Positions 15,623 to 24,221 of a stretch of DNA of 64,000 nucleotides are shown one piece after another. The stretch spans positions 248,001 through 312,000 of the forward strand of contig NZ_JAUSTJ010000001.1 in the NCBI RefSeq assembly GCF_030812785.1. The letters run 5' to 3'. Within the stretch, counting starts at the first letter, position 1. Each line of letters opens with the position of its first letter. The notes under the pieces were generated by a model that did no database searches, had not been told where the DNA came from, and saw only the letters and a program-made list of their open reading frames with translations. Position numbers and translations under genes: made by a program. This stretch comes from Sphingomonas kyeonggiensis (lineage in GTDB: Bacteria; Pseudomonadota; Alphaproteobacteria; Sphingomonadales; Sphingomonadaceae).

Positions 15623-16264
15623 TTAGTGCCCGCTCACCGCCCGCCCGGCGACCAGCGCGGCGCTGATCCCGTCGATTACGAACTGAACCGCCAGCGCGCC
15701 CAGCAACACGCCGAGCAGCCGCGACACCACCGCCTCGATCTTGGCACCGACCACCCGCATCAGCGGCCCCGCCGCGAGCAGCGCCAGCAAGGTCAGCAGC
15801 AGGATCGCGGCCATCGCCGCGAGCACCACGGCGGTGCGCTCCAGCCCGTTGTTCTGCGACATCAGCAGCATGGTCGAAGCGATCGAGCCGGGGCCCGCGA
15901 TCATCGGCATCGCCATCGGGAAGATAGAGATGTCTGTCGGCTCCTCCGCCTTGATCTTCTCGGCCCGGTCCTCGCGACGCTCGGTGCGCTTCTCGAACAC
16001 CATCTCGAGCGCGATCAGGAACAGCATGATGCCGCCGGCGATCTTGAAGGCGTTGAGGCTGATGCCCAGCGCGCGCAGCAGCGCCTCGCCGAACAGCGCG
16101 AAGCCGAACAGGATGACGGCCGCGACGATCACCGCGCGCACCGCCATCGCCCGGCGATGCACCGCGCTCGTCCCGGCCGTCAGCCCCGCGAAGATCGGCG
16201 CGCAGCCCGGCGGGTCGATTACCACGAAGAAGGTGATGAAGGTGGAGATGAACAGCTCGATCAT
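15623..16264 (-). CDS. MarC family integral membrane protein
   Basis: This 213-residue protein has the six-helix MarC/UPF0056 plan. It begins with a helix around FITFFVVIDPPGCAPIF (DP motif), then FGFALFGEALLRALGISLNAFKIAGGIMLFLIAL, a charged cytoplasmic loop (KRTERREDRAEKIKAEE), and the signature PMAMPMIAGPGSIAS. MarC proteins are conserved inner-membrane proteins without an agreed function; the original link to multiple antibiotic resistance was not confirmed. It is the last gene of the yggT-yggU-folD-NTF2-marC run, and its ATG overlaps the upstream stop codon by 4 bases (ATGA). Confidence 0.88.
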   Translation of the reverse strand: MIELFISTFITFFVVIDPPGCAPIFAGLTAGTSAVHRRAMAVRAVIVAAVILFGFALFGEALLRALGISLNAFKIAGGIMLFLIALEMVFEKRTERREDRAEKIKAEEPTDISIFPMAMPMIAGPGSIASTMLLMSQNNGLERTAVVLAAMAAILLLTLLALLAAGPLMRVVGAKIEAVVSRLLGVLLGALAVQFVIDGISAALVAGRAVSGH

Positions 16265-16869
16265 TTGGCGGGCGCCGCTCCCTCGTCAAACACCGTTTTC
16301 CAACCGCGCCCGGTCCAGATCACGACCGAGAAGACAACGGTATCGCCCTTCCGATCCCAGCGCGCCTGAAGCGACTGGTCCCGCGCGGCATGGCATCCCG
16401 TGCTATCCGCGTCGGAGAGGCAGCCGCCCATGTCGATCTCCGGCTTTCCCGCGCAGGAAGCCCGCACGACCTTCGGTCGCGAAGGCCGGGCGCGCGGCAC
16501 GGCGACCGCGCCGCCATGATCGGCCAGCCACTTCCAGCTGCCGTCACCCTGCTTCGCCCATATCGTGGAGAAATAGCCGCTGGAGCCGTCCGGCCAAAGC
16601 GCCCCGCCGGTGTTGACCGCAAGATTTCCCGAGCAGGAGACATAGCTCTCGGTCGGCCACCATTCGACCGACTTCGCAGGATCCTTGCGACCCTTGAGCC
16701 ACTCCTGCGCGTTGGTCGCCTGCGGCACGAACATCACCGCCTCATCCGACGCATAGTCGCGGAACGCCGTCCACTGCCCCCTGGCCTGCGCCGCCGTGGC
16801 AAAGGCGCGCTCGGCTTCCACCGCCGTCTGCGGCGCCGCGGCCTGCAGGACCAGCGCGGCCAGGAGCAT
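16261..16869 (-). CDS. exported NTF2/DUF4440-like protein
   Basis: This 202-residue protein has a short hydrophobic leader ([14 protein letters not shown]) and an NTF2-like domain at about 18-125 with AFATAAQARGQWTAFRDYASDEAVMF, a pattern seen in DUF4440/SnoaL-like proteins. Four cysteines in the second half suggest disulfides in the periplasm. No enzymatic residue pattern is diagnostic. It starts at the TGATG overlap with folD and ends at the ATGA overlap with marC, so it is translated as part of that operon, but no functional link to folate metabolism is evident. Confidence 0.7.
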   Translation of the reverse strand: MLLAALVLQAAAPQTAVEAERAFATAAQARGQWTAFRDYASDEAVMFVPQATNAQEWLKGRKDPAKSVEWWPTESYVSCSGNLAVNTGGALWPDGSSGYFSTIWAKQGDGSWKWLADHGGAVAVPRARPSRPKVVRASCAGKPEIDMGGCLSDADSTGCHAARDQSLQARWDRKGDTVVFSVVIWTGRGWKTVFDEGAAPAK

Positions 16870-17744
16870 CAGATCGCGCCCTTCTCGAGCGGCACCCCGG
16901 CATTGCGGTACGCGGCGACCAGAGTGTTGCGCAGCAGGCAGGCGATGGTCATCGGGCCGACGCCGCCGGGCACCGGCGTGATTGCGCCCGCCACGCTCGC
17001 CGCGCTGTCGAAATCGACATCGCCGACCAGCCCAGCCTCGGTGCGGTTGATGCCCACGTCGATCACCGTAGCGCCCGGCTTCAGCCACTCGCCCTTGACG
17101 AAATGCGCCCGGCCCACCGCCGCCACGACGATATCGGCATGCTTCAGATAGTGCGGCAAGTTGCGCGTCTTCGAATGGACCAGGGCCACCGTCGCACTCG
17201 CCCGGGTCAGCAGCGCCGCCATCGGCTTGCCGACGATGTTCGAGCGGCCGATCACCACGGCGTCGAGCCCGGCCAGGTCGCCCAGCCGGTCCTCGAGCAG
17301 CATCAGGCAGCCGAGCGGGGTGCAGGGCACGAAGCCGTCGAGCCCGGTGGCGAGGCGACCGGCGTTGACCGGGTGGAAGCCGTCCACGTCCTTGTCCGGA
17401 TCGATCCGCAGCAGCACCGCCTGCTCGTCGATATGCCTGGGCAGCGGCAACTGGACCAGGATGCCGTCGACCTCGGGATCGGCGTTGAGCTTGTCGACCA
17501 GCGCCATCAGCGTCGCCTGGGTCGTGTCGGCGCCGAGCTTGTGCTCGAAGCTCTCCATCCCCGCCTCGCGGGTCTGCTTGCCCTTGGAGCGGACATAGAC
17601 CGCGCTGGCCGGATCCTCGCCGACCAGCACGACGGCGAGCCCGGGCGCGCGCCCGGTCCTTGCCTGGAACGCGGGAACCAGTTCCGCCACGCGGGCACGC
17701 AGGCCCGCGGCGAACGCCTTGCCGTCGATGATGTCAGCCGTCAT
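16869..17744 (-). CDS. folD: methylenetetrahydrofolate dehydrogenase/cyclohydrolase
   Basis: This 291-residue cytosolic enzyme interconverts methylene- and formyl-tetrahydrofolate with NADP. Signatures present are [13 protein letters not shown] (catalytic Lys in the YxxxK region, about 51-63), [13 protein letters not shown], and [12 protein letters not shown]. The NADP-binding segment [14 protein letters not shown] and the final [15 protein letters not shown] are also present. The start is ATG 17744 ([12 protein letters not shown]); a longer in-frame extension would overlap the upstream yggU gene heavily. It still overlaps yggU by 11 bases. Confidence 0.95.
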   Translation of the reverse strand: MTADIIDGKAFAAGLRARVAELVPAFQARTGRAPGLAVVLVGEDPASAVYVRSKGKQTREAGMESFEHKLGADTTQATLMALVDKLNADPEVDGILVQLPLPRHIDEQAVLLRIDPDKDVDGFHPVNAGRLATGLDGFVPCTPLGCLMLLEDRLGDLAGLDAVVIGRSNIVGKPMAALLTRASATVALVHSKTRNLPHYLKHADIVVAAVGRAHFVKGEWLKPGATVIDVGINRTEAGLVGDVDFDSAASVAGAITPVPGGVGPMTIACLLRNTLVAAYRNAGVPLEKGAI

Positions 17745-18042
17745 GCGCCCCGCCATAGAGACGTTGGGCCCGTTCTTCCAGCGCTGTGGGGTCGCCGATG
17801 ACACGAAGTCGCTTGAGCCGCGCGGTATCGCCCGCGATCAGGCTGACGGCGCGCTTGGGTACGCCAAACGCCGCCGCCACCAGCGGGACGAGCGCGGCAT
17901 TGGCCGCGCCCTCCAACGGCGGCGCGGCGAGCCGGGCGGCGAAATGCGCTTCGGGGCCCGCGGCGAAAGCGTCGCGCGACGCGCGCGGCGTCACGCGGAC
18001 TGCGATCTCGATCCCGTCCGCGATGCGCCGCCAGGGGGGCAC
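17734..18042 (-). CDS. DUF167 (YggU) family protein
   Basis: This 102-residue protein starts at GTG 18042. The DUF167 fold is recognised by [16 protein letters not shown] near the N-terminus, [36 protein letters not shown] in the middle and the KRLRVIGD ending. The family is almost universal but its function is unknown. The usual linkage to yggT is seen here, with a 7-base gap to the upstream yggT gene and an 11-base overlap with folD downstream. Confidence 0.9.
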   Translation of the reverse strand: MPPWRRIADGIEIAVRVTPRASRDAFAAGPEAHFAARLAAPPLEGAANAALVPLVAAAFGVPKRAVSLIAGDTARLKRLRVIGDPTALEERAQRLYGGAHDG

Positions 18043-18049
18043 GCCGGCG

Positions 18050-18361
18050 TCAGTAGATCGCGCCGGCGAGCTGGGCGATCGCCCAGTTCAGGACGAAGTC
18101 CTTGAGGATGATGATCAGCAGCAGCGCGACCAGCGGGCTAAGGTCGAGCGCGCCGAAATCGGGCATGATCCGCCGGATCGGCCGGTAGATCGGCCGGGTG
18201 ATCGCCTCCAGCGTCTGCCACACCGAGCGGACGAAGTCGTTGTACGTGTTGATCACGTTGAACGCGATCAGCCAGGACAGGATCGCCTGGATGATGATGA
18301 TCCAGCTGAGCACCCACAGCAGATACTGCGCGACCTGCAGGAGCATGATGAGAAAGGACAA
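18050..18361 (-). CDS. YggT family membrane protein
   Basis: This 103-residue protein is one YggT repeat with two membrane helices (about 5-28 and 68-95). The signature is ILSWLIAFNVINTYNDFVRSVWQTLEAITRPIYRPIRRIMPDFGALDLSPLVALLLI. YggT proteins are implicated in membrane organisation and osmotic or cation stress in some bacteria and plastids. It heads the operon continuing into yggU, folD, the NTF2-like gene and marC. Confidence 0.9.
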   Translation of the reverse strand: MSFLIMLLQVAQYLLWVLSWIIIIQAILSWLIAFNVINTYNDFVRSVWQTLEAITRPIYRPIRRIMPDFGALDLSPLVALLLIIILKDFVLNWAIAQLAGAIY

Positions 18362-18391
18362 GGCGATCTCCGAGAAAGGTTGGGCGGGAAC

Positions 18392-18562
18392 TTAAGCAAG
18401 GCGGCGCCCCGCAACAACCCCGGCGCAGGCCTTCCTTGCAATGTAGGATTCCACCTGTTTGGCTTCCCGGCGCTGCGCGCGGAACGCAGCCGCTCTTTGA
18501 CAGGTAGGAACCATAGGATTCGCGCGGATGCGCAGCGCCATGGCAAAGTTGCGCCGACGCAT
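18392..18562 (-). CDS. possible small basic protein, or structured leader RNA
   Basis: A 56-codon frame from ATG 18562 encodes a strongly basic protein (MRRRNFAMALRIRANPM... with many Arg and Lys, ending AGRRLA). It could extend to GTG 18628 (78 residues). Third codon positions are less GC-rich than in neighbouring genes and no Shine-Dalgarno is seen, so coding status is doubtful. The same DNA contains GCTGCG/CGCAGC and CCAGGCG-TGA-CGCCTGG hairpins and a long imperfect inverted pair (TAGGATTCCACCTGT with ACAGGTAGGAACCATA), so it may instead be a structured RNA. It fills the gap between argB and yggT. Confidence 0.3.
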   Translation of the reverse strand: MRRRNFAMALRIRANPMVPTCQRAAAFRAQRREAKQVESYIARKACAGVVAGRRLA

Positions 18563-18647
18563 GCCCAGGCGTGACGCCTGGCTGTCGAGACTTTTTGTGA
18601 CTTTCAGCAGCGGCCCGCCGAGTCGCACGGCCGCAAGTGTAGGAAAT

Positions 18648-19544
18648 TCAGGCGTGGACCAAAGTACCCGCACCGCGCCGGGTGAAGATCTCGAGCAGCA
18701 TCGCATGCGGGATACGCCCGTCGAGGATCACCGCCGCATCGACGCCCTGCTCCACGGCGTGGACGCAAGTCTCGACCTTGGGGATCATGCCGCCCTTGAT
18801 CGTGCCGTCAGCTTTCAATGCTTCCACCCGAGCCCTGTCGAGATCGGTAAGCAGCTCGCCCTGCTTGTCGAGCACGCCGGCGACATCGGTCAGCAGGAAA
18901 AAGCGCGAGGCGCCGATCGCGCTGGCGATCGCCCCGGCCATGGTGTCGGCGTTGATGTTGTAGGTATGCCCATCGGCGCCCAGCGCGATCGGGGCGACCA
19001 CCGGAATGAAGTCCTGCGCGGCTAGCGAATGGAGGATCGCCGGATTCACTGCCACCGGCTCGCCGACAAAGCCCAGGTCGACATGGCGCTCGATACCCTG
19101 CAGCGGATCGGCCTCGCGTCCTGTGACCTTCTCGGCGGTGACCAGGCCGGCGTCCTTGCCGGAGATGCCGACGGCGCGGCCGCCCGCGGCGCCGATCCAG
19201 CTGACGATCTCCTTGTTGATCGATCCGGCCAGGACCATCTCGGCGATGCGCGCGGTCTCGGCATCGGTGACGCGCAGGCCGCCGACGAAGTTCGATTCGA
19301 CGCCCAGCCGCTTCAGCATTGCGCCGATCTGCGGGCCGCCGCCATGGACGACGATCGGGTTGATGCCCACTGCCTTGAGCAGCACCACGTCCTCGGCGAA
19401 GTCGCGCTGCAGCTCGGGATCGCCCATCGCATGGCCGCCATATTTCACGACGAAGGTCGCACCGGCGTAGCGCTGCAGATAGGGCAGCGCCTCGACGAGC
19501 GTTTCGGCCTTGGCGAGCAGCGCGGGATCGGGGGCATTGGTCAT
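18648..19544 (-). CDS. argB: acetylglutamate kinase
   Basis: This 298-residue amino-acid kinase phosphorylates N-acetylglutamate in the second step of arginine synthesis. Signatures are [12 protein letters not shown] (substrate and ATP Lys, about 30-42), [24 protein letters not shown], and the C-terminal [25 protein letters not shown]. The extra N-terminal helix before the core ([16 protein letters not shown]) is typical of arginine-sensitive hexameric forms. The ATG is preceded on the minus strand by a GC-rich 58-base gap from the DUF1176 gene. No other arg gene is adjacent. Confidence 0.95.
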   Translation of the reverse strand: MTNAPDPALLAKAETLVEALPYLQRYAGATFVVKYGGHAMGDPELQRDFAEDVVLLKAVGINPIVVHGGGPQIGAMLKRLGVESNFVGGLRVTDAETARIAEMVLAGSINKEIVSWIGAAGGRAVGISGKDAGLVTAEKVTGREADPLQGIERHVDLGFVGEPVAVNPAILHSLAAQDFIPVVAPIALGADGHTYNINADTMAGAIASAIGASRFFLLTDVAGVLDKQGELLTDLDRARVEALKADGTIKGGMIPKVETCVHAVEQGVDAAVILDGRIPHAMLLEIFTRRGAGTLVHA

Positions 19545-19602
19545 GGCGGCCCCATAGGGCCACCGGGGCGCCCCCGCAACTTTCAGCGGAAGCGGAACAT
19601 GT

Positions 19603-20595
19603 CTAGCGGAAGACGGCAGTCGCGCGGAAGGTGGTGAGCCAGTTGGTCGAGCCGCGGCACTCGCCCATCGAGCGCGCCCGGGTCAGCCGGAAGCGGGTGC
19701 CGTCCCAGACATAGGTCGCGCTATCGCCGCAGTCGCCGATGCCGCGCCCCTTGGCATAGGTCGACAGCTCACCCTTGTCGAAGCCGGCATTGACCAGCAT
19801 GCCGTCATTGCCGTCGTCGAAGACCGCGCGGGCGGGCTTGCCGCCGGCGATGACGAAGGCGACGGTACTGTAGTTATAGGCGCCGGCTCCGCAGGGCAGC
19901 AGCGCCAGCGTCTTGCCGCCGCCCAGCGCATGGGTCTCGACCTCGGGTGCGCTCTCGGCACCGTCATAGAGGCCGTCGCAATCGCTCTGCTTCTCCAGCG
20001 TGAGCCGCATTGCCCTGGAGACGGCCACGGGCGCACCGCTCGGGCGCAGCGCGGCGATCCGCTCGGCAACCTTCGCGGCGGGAACCGCACCGGCAGGCTT
20101 TGTTCCCCGGGCGACAACCGCGGTCACCGTGCCGGCCCGGCCCTGGTCGGCGTCGATGTGGCGCAGCGAGGCCGAGGACCCGGCGAGCGAGATGCGCGCG
20201 ACGGTCTTGCCGTCGCCATCGACGAGCGCCAGCGCCTTGCCGTTCGGCATGGCGGCGGCGATCCTCGCAGCGTCGGCGCCCTGGAAGGTCACCGCTTCGT
20301 CCCCGGCCGGTGCGGTGGCGATCGTCACGTCGTCGATCTTGAGCGTGGCCCTGCCGCTCGGCTTCTCGGCCGGCCAGACCTCCACCGTGAAGCCGCCCGC
20401 TGGTCCGGCTTCACGGATGACTGACATGGTCGCATCATAGCCTGATCCTTCCTCGGGCATCGCCTGGTCGCCCGGCAGGAGCGAGGTCATCTCGCAGCCG
20501 TGCAGATTGTCGCAAGCCACGACCCAGTCGCCATAGAGTTTCTCGGGACCGTCTTGCGCGGCCTGGGCGGCGAGGAGGAAGGCGAGGAGCAGCAT
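19603..20595 (-). CDS. DUF1176 family exported protein
   Basis: This 330-residue protein has a short signal peptide ([14 protein letters not shown]) and then the DUF1176 start [18 protein letters not shown] with a Cys pair. Further Cys pairs at [27 protein letters not shown] and MGECRG suggest disulfide bonds in the periplasm. The closing pattern ([13 protein letters not shown], then SMGECRGS) is characteristic of the family, whose function is unknown. It lies 58 bases upstream of argB on the same strand and is divergent from the acyl-CoA dehydrogenase gene. Confidence 0.8.
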   Translation of the reverse strand: MLLLAFLLAAQAAQDGPEKLYGDWVVACDNLHGCEMTSLLPGDQAMPEEGSGYDATMSVIREAGPAGGFTVEVWPAEKPSGRATLKIDDVTIATAPAGDEAVTFQGADAARIAAAMPNGKALALVDGDGKTVARISLAGSSASLRHIDADQGRAGTVTAVVARGTKPAGAVPAAKVAERIAALRPSGAPVAVSRAMRLTLEKQSDCDGLYDGAESAPEVETHALGGGKTLALLPCGAGAYNYSTVAFVIAGGKPARAVFDDGNDGMLVNAGFDKGELSTYAKGRGIGDCGDSATYVWDGTRFRLTRARSMGECRGSTNWLTTFRATAVFR

Positions 20596-20654
20596 GGCGT
20601 CGAGCCTAGCCGATTCGGCTTCGAATCGATAGGAGCGGCGCCAAAGGAGAGACG

Positions 20655-21527
20655 ATGATGAAGACGGTTGGCGTGATCGGTGCGGGGCAGATGGGCGCGG
20701 GCATTGCGCAGGTGTCGGCCCAGGCGGGCTATGCGGTATTGCTCTCCGACGTCGACCAGGCGCGTGCCGAAGCCGGCAAGGCAGGCATCGCCAAGCAGCT
20801 CGCCCGGGCAGTCGAGAAGGAGAAGATCAGCGCCGGTGACGCAGAAGCGGCGCTTGACCGCATCACCTGCGTCGGCGGCACCGACAGTTTCGCGCCCTGC
20901 GACCTGGTGATCGAGGCGGCGACCGAGCGGGAGGCGATCAAGCGCCAGATCTTCGAGAGCGTCGGCAAGGTGCTGGGCGCCGACGCGATTCTGGCGAGCA
21001 ACACCTCGTCGATCCCGATCACCCGCCTCGCCCAGGCCTCGCCCGATCCGGCACGCTTCATGGGCGTGCACTTCTTCAATCCGGTGCCGGTGATGGGCCT
21101 GATCGAGCTGATCCGCGGCCTCGCCACCTCGGATACCACCGTCGCAGCGGTCGAATCCTTCGGCCAGTCGCTCGGAAAGCGCATCGTCCATGCGAACGAC
21201 GCCCCCGGCTTCATCGTCAACCGCGTGCTGATGCCGATGCTCAACGAGGCCTGCTTCGCGCTCGGCGAAGGCGTGGCGACGATCCCGGACATCGACGCCG
21301 CCTGCCAGCTCGGCCTCAACCATCCGATGGGGCCCTTCACCCTGGCCGACTTCATCGGGCTGGACACCTGCCTGGAGATCACCCGCGTGCTGTTCGAAGG
21401 CACCGGCGATCCCAAGTTCCGGCCGGCGCCGCTACTGGTGAAATATGTCGAAGCCGGCTGGTACGGCCGCAAGACCAAGCGCGGCTTCTACGACTATAGC
21501 GGCGCGGAGCCGGTGCCGACGCGCTAG
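20655..21527 (+). CDS. 3-hydroxybutyryl-CoA dehydrogenase
   Basis: This 290-residue NAD-dependent enzyme oxidises or reduces 3-hydroxyacyl-CoA (butyrate/PHB or beta-oxidation chemistry). The NAD-binding motif [14 protein letters not shown] lies at 6-19. The family signatures [12 protein letters not shown] (about 116-127) and [14 protein letters not shown] with catalytic His, then [16 protein letters not shown], and [16 protein letters not shown] are complete. An AAAGGAGA ribosome-binding site precedes two consecutive ATGs (20655 and 20658). The stop overlaps the convergent PilZ gene stop in a shared CTAG. Confidence 0.92.
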   Translation: MMKTVGVIGAGQMGAGIAQVSAQAGYAVLLSDVDQARAEAGKAGIAKQLARAVEKEKISAGDAEAALDRITCVGGTDSFAPCDLVIEAATEREAIKRQIFESVGKVLGADAILASNTSSIPITRLAQASPDPARFMGVHFFNPVPVMGLIELIRGLATSDTTVAAVESFGQSLGKRIVHANDAPGFIVNRVLMPMLNEACFALGEGVATIPDIDAACQLGLNHPMGPFTLADFIGLDTCLEITRVLFEGTGDPKFRPAPLLVKYVEAGWYGRKTKRGFYDYSGAEPVPTR

Positions 21528-22120
21528 GCGCCGGCCTCGGCCTGGGTCAGCTCGGCCTGGCGGTCGAGCGCCCATTTGGCGAGCGTGTCGAACGGGATCG
21601 CTGCGAGGAAGGCGATCCCGGCGCGGCCGTCATGCGCCCAGCGCACCACGCCGCGGCGGCCCTCCAGCCCGTGCACGCCCACCGTCACCTCATCGCCTTC
21701 GCGGAGGAAATCCGCCTCGACCTTCACCCCGCCCTGCGACACGTCGACCAGCGTGACGCTGACCCGCAGTCCCTCGGCGACCAGGCTGACCGGACAGGCG
21801 ATCCGCAGCCGCGGCATGCGCTGGGTGAGGCCGGGATCGCCGTGGACCGGCGCGTGCAGCACCTCGAGCACGTCGATCTTCTCGTCGAACTGCACGCCGA
21901 CCGTGCCGTCCGCCGACCAGGCGACATGCCCGGCGATCTCGTTGCCCGAGCGGATCTCGACCGTCACCGGCTCGCCGGGGGGCAGGCTGGTGTGGAGCTT
22001 CCCCATCAGCCCGCCTGGCGAGATGTTGCGGATCAGGCAGAGCGCCTCATAGCCGTCCCATCGCAGCATCGCGGATCGATAGACCGAGATCTTCGAACGA
22101 TCGTCGCTTCGGCGTTCCAT
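21524..22120 (-). CDS. tandem PilZ-domain protein
   Basis: Counting from ATG 22120, this 198-residue protein consists of two PilZ domains. The first has ERRSDDR...[14 protein letters not shown], ending GVQFDEKID. The second has [14 protein letters not shown]...[15 protein letters not shown], ending GIAFLA. PilZ domains bind cyclic di-GMP through RxxxR and D/NxSxxG motifs; here the first has RSDDR and NISPGG, and the second has RMPRLR and DVSQGG. It is likely a cytoplasmic c-di-GMP receptor affecting motility or surface polysaccharide. The frame is open upstream to GTG 22414 (296 residues), but those 98 residues are proline-rich and not domain-like. Confidence 0.8.
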   Translation of the reverse strand: MERRSDDRSKISVYRSAMLRWDGYEALCLIRNISPGGLMGKLHTSLPPGEPVTVEIRSGNEIAGHVAWSADGTVGVQFDEKIDVLEVLHAPVHGDPGLTQRMPRLRIACPVSLVAEGLRVSVTLVDVSQGGVKVEADFLREGDEVTVGVHGLEGRRGVVRWAHDGRAGIAFLAAIPFDTLAKWALDRQAELTQAEAGA

Positions 22121-22606
22121 GGTCGGCACTTCGGGCTGGAAGGAGATTTCGGTGCGGGAAATGTGCGCCTCCAACGGCTTTTCTGTTGTGACCCGCGGCG
22201 AATATGCGTCCGTCAGATGTCTGTAACGTTTCGAGGTCGCAACGGCACGCGGCAGCGGCGGATGCGAGGGCACGCTGCCCTCGCCGGCAGGCCGGAAGGC
22301 CAGCTGCAGGCAGTCCCGCACCCGGCCCAGCGCTTCCTCGCCCGGCGTCGGCGGCGGGCGGCGCAGGATGCGGAGCGGACGTGCATCCGGACCAGTGGCG
22401 ATGAAATTGGTCACGCGTCACTCCAGCTACTGTCCTGGAGAGCGCACATCCCTGGGCCGGCCTTCGGCACGGTCCGATGATGGCGCGCGACCCGCTCTCC
22501 ACCCGATGTCGATTGTCCCCGGCAAGTACAGCGCGCCCCCGGCGCAGCGTTGTCCTGCCGATTTGGTCCGAATCTAGGTAACCGAGGTATCCAAAAGGTT
22601 AACGAC

Positions 22607-23902
22607 TCAGGGAAGCAGCAGCCCGGCCAGCGCCGCGCTCATCAGATTGGCGAGGCTGCCGGCGATCAGCGCGCGGATGCCGAGCTTCGCGATCATCGGC
22701 CGCTGGTTCGGTGCGAGGCTGCCGGTCGCCGCCATCTGGATGGCGATCGAGCTGAAATTGGCAAAACCACAAAGTGCGAACGTGACGATCGCGCGGGTGC
22801 GCGGCGCGATGTCGGTCATCGCGCCGAGATCGATGAAGGCGACGAACTCGTTGAGCACCACCTTGGTGCCGAACAGCCCACCCGCCGCAGTCGCCTCGTG
22901 CCAAGAGATGCCGAGCAGGTACATCACCGGCGCGAAGATCGTGCCGATGATTTTCTGGAAGCTGAGATCCTGGAGGAAGCTCGCCCAGGCGGCATGACCC
23001 GTCTGGTAATAGAGCCAGTTGCCCGCCCCCGCGAGCAGGCCGTTGGCGAGCGCGACGAGGGCGACGAAGGCGAGGACCATCGCGCCCACCGCCACGGCGA
23101 TCTTGACGCCGGTCGAAGCGCCCGAGGCGGCGGCCATGATGAGATTGGCGGCGCGCTCTTCCTCGATGTCCTGCTCCGCGACCTTGATCGCCGCTTCCTC
23201 GGCATCGTCGCCGAGCGGCAGCTCGCCGTCCTGCACCGGGCTGTCGGGCATGATGATCTTGGCCATCAGCAACCCGCCAGGCGCCGCCATGAACGAGGCG
23301 GCAAGGAGATAGGGCAAGGATGCCGCGCCGAGCAGGCTGGCATAGGCGGCGAGGATCGTGCCGGCGACGCCGGCCATGCCGACGGTCATCACCGCAAAGA
23401 GCTGCGAGGGGGTCAGCCGGGCGAGATAGGGGCGGATCACCAGCGGCGATTCGCTCTGGCCGACGAAGATGTTCGCCGCCGCGCAGAGCGACTCGACCTT
23501 GGTGGTGCCGACCACCTTCTCGATCGCGCCGCCGATCCAGCGGATAACGAACTGCATCACGCCGAGATGGTAGAGGATCGAGACCAGGGCGGCGAAGAAG
23601 ATGATCACCGGCAGCGCCGCGATGGCGAAGCTCTGGCCGCCCAGTTCGGGCTTGGCGAGCGGGCCGAACAGGAAGCTGGTGCCGGCGCCGGCATAGCCGA
23701 GCAGCGCCGAGACCGCGCTCGACAGGCCGTGCAGCGCCGCCTGGCCCCAGCTGGTCCGCAGCACGAGCGCGGCGATGCCCGCCTGGAGGAGGAAGGCGGC
23801 GCCGACCACGCGCAGGTTGATCCCGCGCTTGTTCGACGAAAGCACGAAGGCGATGCCAAGGATCGCGAGCACGCCGAAGATGCCGACCGGAAACTGATTC
23901 AA
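22607..23902 (-). CDS. concentrative nucleoside transporter (CNT/NupC family)
   Basis: This 431-residue inner-membrane symporter imports nucleosides with Na+ or H+. The CNT core is clear: GVMQFVIRWIGGAIEKVVGTTKVESLCAAANIFVGQSESPLVIRPYL holds the family GQSE(S/T)P nucleoside-binding motif at about 147-152. NEFVAF and the C-terminal RTRAIVTFALCGFANFSSIAI are the other conserved parts. The start is a TTG (23902) after GGGGGTAGAAG. A long 5' region leads to a promoter at 24140-24168 whose spacer is a LexA-type box, so expression may be induced by DNA damage. Confidence 0.9.
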   Translation of the reverse strand: MNQFPVGIFGVLAILGIAFVLSSNKRGINLRVVGAAFLLQAGIAALVLRTSWGQAALHGLSSAVSALLGYAGAGTSFLFGPLAKPELGGQSFAIAALPVIIFFAALVSILYHLGVMQFVIRWIGGAIEKVVGTTKVESLCAAANIFVGQSESPLVIRPYLARLTPSQLFAVMTVGMAGVAGTILAAYASLLGAASLPYLLAASFMAAPGGLLMAKIIMPDSPVQDGELPLGDDAEEAAIKVAEQDIEEERAANLIMAAASGASTGVKIAVAVGAMVLAFVALVALANGLLAGAGNWLYYQTGHAAWASFLQDLSFQKIIGTIFAPVMYLLGISWHEATAAGGLFGTKVVLNEFVAFIDLGAMTDIAPRTRAIVTFALCGFANFSSIAIQMAATGSLAPNQRPMIAKLGIRALIAGSLANLMSAALAGLLLP

Positions 23903-24221
23903 CTTCTACCCCCAAGGCAAACGCCCAAGCCTGTGAGCATACACGCTCGCACCCGCATGGCCAGAGGCAGCCGATTCCGTTCCCCGCAGAAGCTGCGGGG
24001 CGGAAGTTCACAAAGTTCCCGACATCGCCGCGTGCGATCGCAGGCGCCCGCACGCGCGGGCCAACGCTCCGCGGCCCCGCCCGGCGAGGACAGCCGGGCG
24101 GATGACGGAAGGAACGGGATTTTCGAGATCTCGGAACCGCCGATAGAACAAAACAGGAACTTTGTCAAGTCCCAAAGTCCCCGGGACTTGCGGTGCAGGC
24201 ATTTCTCGCTAGCGTCCGCCC
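23903..24221. other. 319-base divergent intergenic region
   Basis: The region separates the nucleoside transporter and the queuosine-precursor transporter. Besides the LexA-type promoter it holds hairpins CCGCAG-AAG-CTGCGG and CCCGCACGCGCGGG, and AAGTCCC/GGGACTT (24167-24173 and 24184-24190). A 19-codon frame (MRVRACMLTG...) ends just at the transporter start on the minus strand and might be a leader peptide, but nothing confirms it. No riboswitch fold was recognised. Confidence 0.5.
24140..24168 (-). promoter_or_regulatory. LexA-controlled (SOS) promoter reading toward the nucleoside transporter
   Basis: On the minus strand a perfect -35 TTGACA (24163-24168) and a -10-like TATCGG (24140-24145) are 17 bases apart. 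The spacer contains GTTCCTGTTTTGTTC (24146-24160), an exact match to the alphaproteobacterial LexA box GTTC-N7-GTTC. Repressor bound there would occlude RNA polymerase. A perfect palindrome CGAGATCTCG (24124-24133) lies just after the presumed start point. The first gene in that direction is the CNT transporter, 238 bases away. Confidence 0.65.

Noticed and set aside
15623..16264. multiple antibiotic resistance determinant
   Set aside because: The MarC name is historical and gives no evidence of a resistance function.
24006..24018. second LexA-like site GTTCACAAAGTTC
   Set aside because: The spacer is 5 bases rather than 7, so it does not fit the GTTC-N7-GTTC operator.
24161..24221. preQ1-type riboswitch in front of the queuosine-precursor transporter
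   Set aside because: A hairpin is present (AAGTCCC/GGGACTT) but none of the conserved preQ1 aptamer features could be recognised.
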